This document shows positions 1 through 4,735 of a stretch of DNA of 6,265 nt, one piece after another. A program made the position numbers and the translations under genes. The stretch is from Pseudomonadota bacterium (GTDB lineage Bacteria; Pseudomonadota; Alphaproteobacteria; Acetobacterales; Acetobacteraceae), in NCBI GenBank assembly GCA_021798375.1, contig JAJZHU010000142.1, positions 1 to 6,265 of the forward strand, given 5' to 3'. The notes below the pieces were generated by a model. The model was not told the origin of the DNA and did no database searches. It worked only from the letters and a program-made list of their open reading frames with translations. The stretch's first letter is position 1, and each line of letters opens with the position of its first letter.

Positions 1-154
1 CGGGCTTTCTGTCGCCGGACCGGCTCGCTGGTTCGGGTTCGCGGCGGTGATGCTGGCCAGCGTGAACATCTTCGGCGGCTTTGCGGTAACTGCCCGCATG
101 TTGAAGATGTTCCAGGGTAAGAATCAGAAACCCAACGCGAAGAAAGGCCATTAA
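1..154 (+). CDS. pntA: NAD(P) transhydrogenase alpha subunit, C-terminal end (partial)
   Basis: The 5' part lies outside the window. The frame is read from base 2 and gives 50 residues before a TAA at 152-154. They contain a hydrophobic segment (WFGFAAVMLASVNIFGGF) followed by VTARMLKMFQGK and a lysine-rich tail. This is the last transmembrane helix and cytoplasmic end of the alpha subunit membrane domain; the close of E. coli PntA (NIFGGF-VTQRMLKMF) is nearly the same. The enzyme couples proton entry across the inner membrane to hydride transfer from NADH to NADP+. Many alphaproteobacteria (for example Rhodospirillum rubrum) split alpha into PntAA and PntAB, so this may be the small PntAB subunit, but the window cannot decide. 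The stop codon directly abuts the pntB start, which implies one operon and translational coupling. Confidence 0.9.
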   Translation, partial: GLSVAGPARWFGFAAVMLASVNIFGGFAVTARMLKMFQGKNQKPNAKKGH

Positions 155-1561
155 ATGTCGCAAAATATGATCGCGGCGGCCTATCTGCTCGCCGCTGTAT
201 TGTTCATTCTGGCCCTGCGCGGGCTTTCAAGCCCCACCACCTCCCGGCGCGGCAACCGATTCGGCATGGCCGGCATGGCAATCGCCGTGCTGGCGACCCT
301 GGCGCGGCCCGGCAACCATCCCGACGGGGTGGTGATGATCCTGATCGCCATGGCCATCGGCGGCAGCATCGGCCTGGTGATCGCCGCAAAAATCAAGATG
401 ACCGCGCTGCCGCAATTGGTGGCGGCGTTCCACTCCCTGGTCGGCCTGGCCGCGGTATTCGTCGCCGCTGCCGCGTTGAATGCGCCCGGAGCCTTCGGCA
501 TCGCCGATGCCACCGGCGCCATCCCGCCCGAAAGCCGCATCGAGATGACATTGGGGCTCGCCGTGGGCGCCATCACCTTCTCGGGCTCGCTGATCGCCTT
601 CGGCAAATTGCAGGCGTTGCTGTCCGGCAAGCCGTTGCAGTTCTTTGGTCAGCATTGGTTCAACCTCGCGCTGGGGCTGGCGATGGTGGCTACCATCGTC
701 CTGTTCGTGATGTCGGGCACGCCGATGTTCTTCTGGTTGACCGCTCTGATCGCGGTAACGCTCGGGTTCCTGCTGATCATGCCGATCGGCGGCGCCGACA
801 TGCCGGTGGTCGTCTCCATGCTCAACTCCTATTCGGGTTGGGCGGCCTGCGGCATCGGCTTTACCATCCAGAATCTGGCGCTCATCATCACCGGCGCGCT
901 GGTGGGCGCTTCGGGTGCGATCCTGTCCTATATCATGTGCAAAGGCATGAATCGCTCGATCATCAATGTGTTGCTGGGCGGTTTCGGCTCCGATAACGCC
1001 GCCGCCGGTCCCGCCGGCGTCGCCGGCGATCGCACCGTTAAAAGCGGTGCGGCCGAAGATGCGGCGTTCATCCTCAAGAACGCGTCCAAAGTCATCATCG
1101 TGCCCGGTTACGGCATGGCGGTGGCCCAGGCGCAACACGCCCTGCGTGAAATGACCGATGTGCTGAAACGCGAAGGGGTGGAAGTGAAATTCGCCATTCA
1201 CCCCGTGGCGGGACGCATGCCGGGTCACATGAACGTGCTGCTGGCCGAAGCCAACGTGTCCTACGACGACGTGTTCGAACTCGAACAGATCAACCCCGAG
1301 TTCTCCGCCGCCGATGTGGTGTATGTGATTGGCGCCAACGACGTGACCAATCCCGCCGCCAAAACCGACCCCACCTCGGCCATCTACGGCATGCCGATCC
1401 TGGAAGTCGATAAGGCGCGCACCGTGTTGTTCGTCAAACGCTCGATGGCGTCCGGCTATGCCGGCGTGGACAATGAATTGTTCTTCCGGCCCAACACGAT
1501 GATGCTGTTCGGCGATGCCAAGAAGATGACCGAGGAAATCGTCGCGGCATTGGAAAGATAA
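155..1561 (+). CDS. pntB: NAD(P) transhydrogenase subunit beta
   Basis: A 468-residue protein, close to the usual 460-465 of PntB. It forms half of the proton channel and carries the NADP(H) site of the transhydrogenase that makes NADPH at the inner membrane. Residues 5 to about 265 are a run of eight or nine hydrophobic helices. H93, in AFHSLVGL, matches the conserved membrane histidine (His91 in E. coli beta). After a Gly/Ala-rich linker, the soluble domain III starts near residue 295. It has the Rossmann-type VPGYGMAVAQAQ at 316-327, HPVAGRMPGHMN at 349-360, GANDVTNPAA at 393-402 and KRSMASGYAGVDN at 428-440, all PntB signatures that contact NADP(H). The ATG follows the pntA stop with no gap, and AAAGG at 143-147 sits 7 bases upstream as ribosome binding site. 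An intrinsic terminator follows 19 bases after the stop. No frameshift or missing key residue is seen. Confidence 0.97.
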   Translation: MSQNMIAAAYLLAAVLFILALRGLSSPTTSRRGNRFGMAGMAIAVLATLARPGNHPDGVVMILIAMAIGGSIGLVIAAKIKMTALPQLVAAFHSLVGLAAVFVAAAALNAPGAFGIADATGAIPPESRIEMTLGLAVGAITFSGSLIAFGKLQALLSGKPLQFFGQHWFNLALGLAMVATIVLFVMSGTPMFFWLTALIAVTLGFLLIMPIGGADMPVVVSMLNSYSGWAACGIGFTIQNLALIITGALVGASGAILSYIMCKGMNRSIINVLLGGFGSDNAAAGPAGVAGDRTVKSGAAEDAAFILKNASKVIIVPGYGMAVAQAQHALREMTDVLKREGVEVKFAIHPVAGRMPGHMNVLLAEANVSYDDVFELEQINPEFSAADVVYVIGANDVTNPAAKTDPTSAIYGMPILEVDKARTVLFVKRSMASGYAGVDNELFFRPNTMMLFGDAKKMTEEIVAALER

Positions 1562-1580
1562 GGCCTTTTTATTCTAAACG

Positions 1581-1613
1581 GCGCCCGGTAATTTCCATTA
1601 TCGGGCGCTTTTT
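1581..1613 (+). terminator. Rho-independent terminator of the pnt operon
   Basis: The left arm GCGCCCGGTAAT (1581-1592) and right arm ATTATCGGGCGC (1597-1608) pair over 12 positions, with one G-U wobble, around a TTCC loop. A run of five T follows at 1609-1613, then ATT. It begins 19 bases after the pntB stop. On the opposite strand no T run follows the hairpin, so it should act mainly on pntB transcripts. The right arm and T run also encode the last residues and stop of the converging minus-strand gene. Confidence 0.9.
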
Positions 1614-2533
1614 ATTGGCCCCAACCCGGCGGCCATCGCGCTGTCGCCCCCCAAATGCACCCGATCCCCGATCAGCCTCGCGCCCGCAAACAACGGCAGT
1701 GCCGTGGTGAATTGCGCCGGGTCTTGCGCGATCAGCAGGCTGGGCGTGGGGTTGGCGGCCCAGGCGAAATGTCCGGCGCGATAGGAATGGCGCAGTTCCT
1801 GCCCGGCGCGATGATAGATCAGCATCAAGCTGCCGCCGAACAAAGCGGCCAGATGGGCATTGCCGCCCTGGGTGGTGATGTGAAAATAGCTGTTGGCATA
1901 CAGCATCAATTTCAATTGGTTATAGCCATATCCGGGCGCCAGTTGAGCAGCGAGATCCTCAAAGATCGTCACATCGGGAAACGCGGCCAGGAATTCGCGC
2001 TCGCCCAGATCGTGATCGGGCTGATGATCGGCGGAATAATCCGCACCCGGCGGGGCGATGCCGGGGCGGGAATAGATGATGCGGAATCGCTCGCCAAGCT
2101 GCACCAAAACCTCGGCCAGCAGATCGAGCGGCAGAAAATTCACCGGCCCGCGCCCCCATTCGGTGCAAAATTTATTATGCAACACCAACAAGGGCCGATC
2201 GTCGCCCACGAACAGATCATTGGCGTAAAGCGCCCGGTAATCCGGGAATAATTCATGGGTCCGCGCCCGCGGTCCATGATCGTCGCGGGTGGGAAGCCAC
2301 GCCGGCCGCTCGTGCGGCGGCACAAAGCGGCGGGGGATGTCGTGCTCGATGATCCGCCCCCGCGGCAGAAAGCCGTAAAAAGGCGCCATGCCGCGATAGG
2401 TGACAATCTGCCGCGCGCCGAATTCGCCCGCCGTCCACAGCCAATGCACAAACGGCACGAAACTATTGATCTCGGCGCCGAATTCGCCCTCGAAGCGTAA
2501 TTGGGCAGGAAGCTGTGGGAGCGCAAACCGCAT
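1598..2533 (-). CDS. Uncharacterised protein, possibly glycosyltransferase-like
   Basis: I do not recognise a named family. From the chosen ATG at 2533 the protein has 311 residues, with no signal peptide or membrane helix. Two stretches look conserved in character: a strand-like LLVLHNKFCTEWGRGPVNF at 115-133, and TQGGNAHLAALFGG followed by LMLIYHRAGQEL at 221-247. The second recalls the C-terminal Rossmann half of GT-B glycosyltransferases, where a Gly-rich loop and helix bind the sugar nucleotide. That is an inference from pattern only. The frame opens at a TTG at 2584 (328 residues), with another ATG at 2539. I prefer 2533 because AGGGA at 2541-2545 lies 7 bases upstream of it and only one base from 2539. 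The gene lies 67 bases downstream of the methyltransferase on the same strand, probably in one operon. Its stop is inside the pntB terminator hairpin. Confidence 0.8.
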   Translation of the reverse strand: MRFALPQLPAQLRFEGEFGAEINSFVPFVHWLWTAGEFGARQIVTYRGMAPFYGFLPRGRIIEHDIPRRFVPPHERPAWLPTRDDHGPRARTHELFPDYRALYANDLFVGDDRPLLVLHNKFCTEWGRGPVNFLPLDLLAEVLVQLGERFRIIYSRPGIAPPGADYSADHQPDHDLGEREFLAAFPDVTIFEDLAAQLAPGYGYNQLKLMLYANSYFHITTQGGNAHLAALFGGSLMLIYHRAGQELRHSYRAGHFAWAANPTPSLLIAQDPAQFTTALPLFAGARLIGDRVHLGGDSAMAAGLGPIKSAR

Positions 2534-2540
2534 CGTCATG

Positions 2541-2545
2541 TCCCT
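2541..2545 (-). promoter_or_regulatory. Ribosome binding site deciding the start of the uncharacterised gene
   Basis: On the minus strand this reads AGGGA. It stands 7 bases from the ATG at 2533-2531 but only one base from the ATG at 2539-2537, so it favours the downstream start. The upstream TTG at 2584 has no comparable purine-rich stretch close to it. Confidence 0.55.
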
Positions 2546-2600
2546 GTTTTGGGGATAAAGCTGCGGCCAAGTCTGCGCGATCAAGGTTAACGCAAGGTGT

Positions 2601-3305
2601 TTACACCGGTTCCATCACCATCATACGCCGGGTTGCCTTGGCCGGAATCGGGGCATAGGCCTCTTTCACCGCCTCGGCCAATAAAACACCGGCCAGTTGC
2701 GGTACCAGACTATGCCCCAATTGCTCCCAGATTTCCGCGCCGCGCAGCAAAAAGCGCCGGTCGGTGGGGGGCAGAAACAGCGCGCCGTCCTGGCGTTCCA
2801 CGCGAAAACACGCATCGGCCAGCACCTGGTTCAATTGGCGAATCGAAAACGGACGCCCCTGTCCAAACGGGGTGCGTTCGCTGTGGGTCCACACACCGTT
2901 GCGATTCGGCACCACGATCAGCAGCCGTCCGTCGTCTTTCAACACGCGCCAAATCTCGCGCAGAAAACGCTTGGCGCTGTCGGTGGATTCCAGCGCATGA
3001 ATCAACAAAACCCGGTCGAACGACAGATCGGCGAACGGCAATTGATCGTCGATCACCGCCGCCGCCAAAGACGGCAGGTTGCGCGGCCAAGCGTGCAGCC
3101 CCACATGTTCGGGGATCGCCGCGATGGTGCGGCGGGCTTTTTCCCGCCAAAGACGCAGATAGGGCGCCGTATGACCCAATCCCAACACCGATTGCCCGCC
3201 CAGATCGGGCCACATCAAACCCAAGTGCCGCCGCAGCAAACGAACCGAGACAGCACCGCAGGCGCTCTGGTAAAACGGTTCGGATTGGGATGCGTTGTTG
3301 GCCAT
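2601..3305 (-). CDS. Class I SAM-dependent methyltransferase (Methyltransf_11 type)
   Basis: A 234-residue soluble protein with the order of motifs seen in small class I methyltransferases. Motif I, the SAM-binding loop, is SVLGLGHTAPYL at 39-50. The IV-like region is LPFADLSFDRVLLIHALE at 89-106. The helix and strand REIWRVLKDDGRLLIVVPN at 116-134 match the usual 'REIxRVLKPGGxLxI' pattern. Motif I is somewhat degenerate, with G in place of the common acidic residue after VL and no third glycine. The substrate cannot be read from the sequence. The ATG at 3305 has AAGG 7 bases upstream on the minus strand. The gene is divergent from gloB with only 39 bases between them, like E. coli yafS (a predicted methyltransferase) beside gloB. 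The uncharacterised gene follows on the same strand. Confidence is high for the fold and low for any specific role. Confidence 0.9.
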   Translation of the reverse strand: MANNASQSEPFYQSACGAVSVRLLRRHLGLMWPDLGGQSVLGLGHTAPYLRLWREKARRTIAAIPEHVGLHAWPRNLPSLAAAVIDDQLPFADLSFDRVLLIHALESTDSAKRFLREIWRVLKDDGRLLIVVPNRNGVWTHSERTPFGQGRPFSIRQLNQVLADACFRVERQDGALFLPPTDRRFLLRGAEIWEQLGHSLVPQLAGVLLAEAVKEAYAPIPAKATRRMMVMEPV

Positions 3306-3344
3306 AAGGTTACCTTAGCATAGTTTGAACGGAAGGTCAGGCGG
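3306..3344. promoter_or_regulatory. Short divergent intergenic region between methyltransferase gene and gloB
   Basis: These 39 bases hold the translation signals of both genes: AAGG on the minus strand for the methyltransferase, and GGAAGG (3331-3336) or AGGCGG (3339-3344) on the plus strand for gloB. A near-perfect inverted repeat, TAAGGTTACCTTA at 3305-3317, covers the methyltransferase ribosome binding site. I see no convincing -35/-10 pair. The best plus-strand guess is TTGTTG (3295-3300) with CATAGT (3319-3324) at 18-base spacing, and it is weak. Promoters probably extend into the neighbouring coding regions. Confidence 0.4.
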
Positions 3345-4076
3345 ATGAGTTTCGAAGTGATCGCGCTACCAATGCTGCAAGATAATTACAGTTGGGCGCT
3401 GATCGACCACGCCCAGGGCAAGATGGCCATCGTCGATCCGGCCGAAGCCGCCCCGGTCAGCCAACTGATCGTGCAATTGGGTGTCACGCTCGCCGTGGTT
3501 CTGCTCACCCATCACCACGCCGACCACATCGGCGGCGCCGAGGATCTGCGGCGGCAATATCATTGCGAAATTTGGGGCGCCGCCGCCGATCAATATCGTC
3601 TGCCGTCGCTCGATCGGGCGCTGCACGACGGCGATGCAATCGCATTCGCCGGCGTGACGGGCAAGGTGCTGGCCGTGCCTGGTCACACCGTTGGCCATCT
3701 CGCGTTTTATTTCGCCGCAGCGCAGGCGCTGTTTTGCGGCGATACCCTGTTCAGCCTGGGCTGCGGACGCCTGTTCGAAGGCACGCCAGAACAGATGTTC
3801 GCCTCGCTGGCCCGCCTTGCCGCCCTGCCGCCGGCCACGCGGGTGTTTTGCGGCCATGAATACACCGCCTCCAACGGTCGTTTCGCCTTAACCGTCGAAC
3901 CCGGCAACGCCGATCTGGCGGCCAGGATGGCGGAAGTGACACATCTGCGCGCGGCGGGCCTGCCCACCGTGCCCAGCACGATGGGCCGCGAATTGGCGGC
4001 AAATCCGTTTTTGCGCACCGCCAGCCCGAAAGAATTGGCGGAGATTCGCAAAATGAAGGATAACTTCAGGGGTTAG
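3345..4076 (+). CDS. gloB: Hydroxyacylglutathione hydrolase (glyoxalase II)
   Basis: GloB hydrolyses S-D-lactoylglutathione to D-lactate and glutathione, the second step of methylglyoxal detoxification in the cytoplasm. The 243 residues show the metallo-beta-lactamase core: THHHADHIGG at 55-64 (metal ligands H56, H58, D60, H61), H114 in VPGHTVGH, D133 in CGDTLF and H171 in FCGHEYT. GCGRLFEGT at 139-147 and HEYTASN are typical of GloB rather than of other family members. The C-terminal glutathione-binding domain is present, with the signature PSTMGRELAANPFLR at 200-214. The length is slightly below the usual 250-258, with no motif missing. The ATG at 3345 has purine-rich sequence (GGAAGG, AGGCGG) just upstream. 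The histidine phosphatase gene follows after 18 bases, so the two are probably cotranscribed. Confidence 0.96.
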   Translation: MSFEVIALPMLQDNYSWALIDHAQGKMAIVDPAEAAPVSQLIVQLGVTLAVVLLTHHHADHIGGAEDLRRQYHCEIWGAAADQYRLPSLDRALHDGDAIAFAGVTGKVLAVPGHTVGHLAFYFAAAQALFCGDTLFSLGCGRLFEGTPEQMFASLARLAALPPATRVFCGHEYTASNGRFALTVEPGNADLAARMAEVTHLRAAGLPTVPSTMGRELAANPFLRTASPKELAEIRKMKDNFRG

Positions 4077-4094
4077 TTTGTCCAAGGATTCTCC

Positions 4095-4619
4095 ATGATT
4101 GTCATGCGTCACGGCCAAAGCGAATGGAATTTGCGGATGACGCAAACAGGGCGGGACCCCGGCATCGCCGATCCGCATCTAACCGGCGCGGGCCACGCGC
4201 AGGCCGAGGCGGCGGTCGATCGTCTGGCGCATCTGCCGATTCGGCGCATCATCACCTCGCCTTACCGGCGCGCCTTGCAAACCGCCACGCCGTTGGCGCG
4301 GGCCTTGGGGATCACCATCGAGGTCAATCTCGGCGTGCGCGAGCACAAGACCTATTCATGCGATGTGGGCTCGCCCGCAAGCAAGATCGCGGCGGAATGG
4401 CCCCATCTGGATTTCGCCCACGTGCCCGAAGTCTGGTGGCCCGATCACAACGAGACCTCGTCCGCCGTAAAAAAGCGCGCCCGGCACTTTGCTGCGCAGA
4501 TGCGCGCCGCGGCAGATTGGGATCATATCTTGGTGGTATCCCACTGGGGCTTTCTGATGGCCCTGACCGGCGAAAGTTTCGAGAACGGCGAATGGCGAAA
4601 ACTGGCCGTAACCCCCTAA
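4095..4619 (+). CDS. Histidine phosphatase family protein (phosphoglycerate mutase-like)
   Basis: A 174-residue protein of the histidine phosphatase superfamily. The N-terminal MRHGQSEWN (residues 4-12) carries the phospho-accepting H6 and R5. TSPYRRALQTA at 54-64 gives the second arginine (R58), E83 in GVREH is the expected acid, and VVSHWGFL at 147-154 provides the second catalytic histidine, H150. Such proteins remove phosphate from small molecules or proteins, or act as mutases. The short length and absence of the mutase insertion favour a phosphatase, but the substrate cannot be told. The ATG at 4095 has AAGG at 4084-4087, 7 bases upstream. The gene lies 18 bases after gloB and likely shares its transcript. 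The family is broad, so no gene symbol is given. Confidence 0.92.
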   Translation: MIVMRHGQSEWNLRMTQTGRDPGIADPHLTGAGHAQAEAAVDRLAHLPIRRIITSPYRRALQTATPLARALGITIEVNLGVREHKTYSCDVGSPASKIAAEWPHLDFAHVPEVWWPDHNETSSAVKKRARHFAAQMRAAADWDHILVVSHWGFLMALTGESFENGEWRKLAVTP

Positions 4620-4623
4620 CGAA

Positions 4624-4659
4624 CAAAAGTTTTTTGCTTCTTTTTTCACAAAAAAGAAG
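4624..4659 (+). terminator. AT-rich tandem hairpins after the gloB operon, possible terminator
   Basis: Two adjacent inverted repeats lie just after the phosphatase stop. The first is CAAAA (4624-4628) with TTTTG (4632-4636). The second is a perfect 10-base stem, CTTCTTTTTT (4637-4646) with AAAAAAGAAG (4650-4659), around a CAC loop. The stems are nearly all A-T and no T run follows, so this is not a classic intrinsic terminator. Its position at the operon end makes a 3'-end role plausible. The poly-T and poly-A runs could also re-pair with each other. Confidence 0.4.
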
Positions 4660-4671
4660 ATACTTCCCTCC

Positions 4672-4699
4672 CTTGATTTTATTGTGATTTGCCTCATAT
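4672..4699 (+). promoter_or_regulatory. Candidate heat-shock (sigma-32/RpoH) promoter of htpG
   Basis: CTTGATT at 4672-4678 and CCTCATAT at 4692-4699 are separated by 13 bases. The known sigma-32 consensus is CTTGAAA, 11-16 bases, CCCCATNT. The -35 matches at five of seven positions and the -10 at all defined positions except one. A start near 4705-4708 would leave a leader of about 30 bases before the htpG ATG at 4736. htpG is a classic heat-shock gene, which makes the match more believable than a chance hit. No comparably good sigma-70 promoter is seen in this gap. Confidence 0.6.
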
Positions 4700-4735
4700 C
4701 CGCCCTGAAGATTTTTTGTTGGAGATGTTTCCCTG

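Noticed and set aside
227..1228. Long antisense open frame of 333 codons inside pntB
   Set aside because: It is rich in His, Arg, Asp and Gln with no domain sense, the usual shadow of a GC-rich coding strand. pntB explains the region fully.
1655..2251. Plus-strand open frame of 198 codons opposite the uncharacterised gene
   Set aside because: The composition is antisense-like and rich in Gln, Arg and Gly, and there is no ribosome binding site. The minus-strand frame is longer, continuous and has protein-like hydrophobic segments.
2534..2584. TTG start giving a 17-residue extension of the uncharacterised protein
   Set aside because: No ribosome binding site precedes the TTG, and the good AGGGA lies inside the extension, correctly spaced for the ATG at 2533.
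2596..2607. Inverted repeat GGTGT-TT-ACACC at the methyltransferase stop codon
   Set aside because: The stem is only five bases, the loop is two bases and no T run follows, so there is no good reason to call it a terminator.
2597..3323. Plus-strand open frames of 236 and 208 codons opposite the methyltransferase
   Set aside because: They are rich in Arg, Pro and Ser without motifs, while the minus strand has clear methyltransferase motifs.
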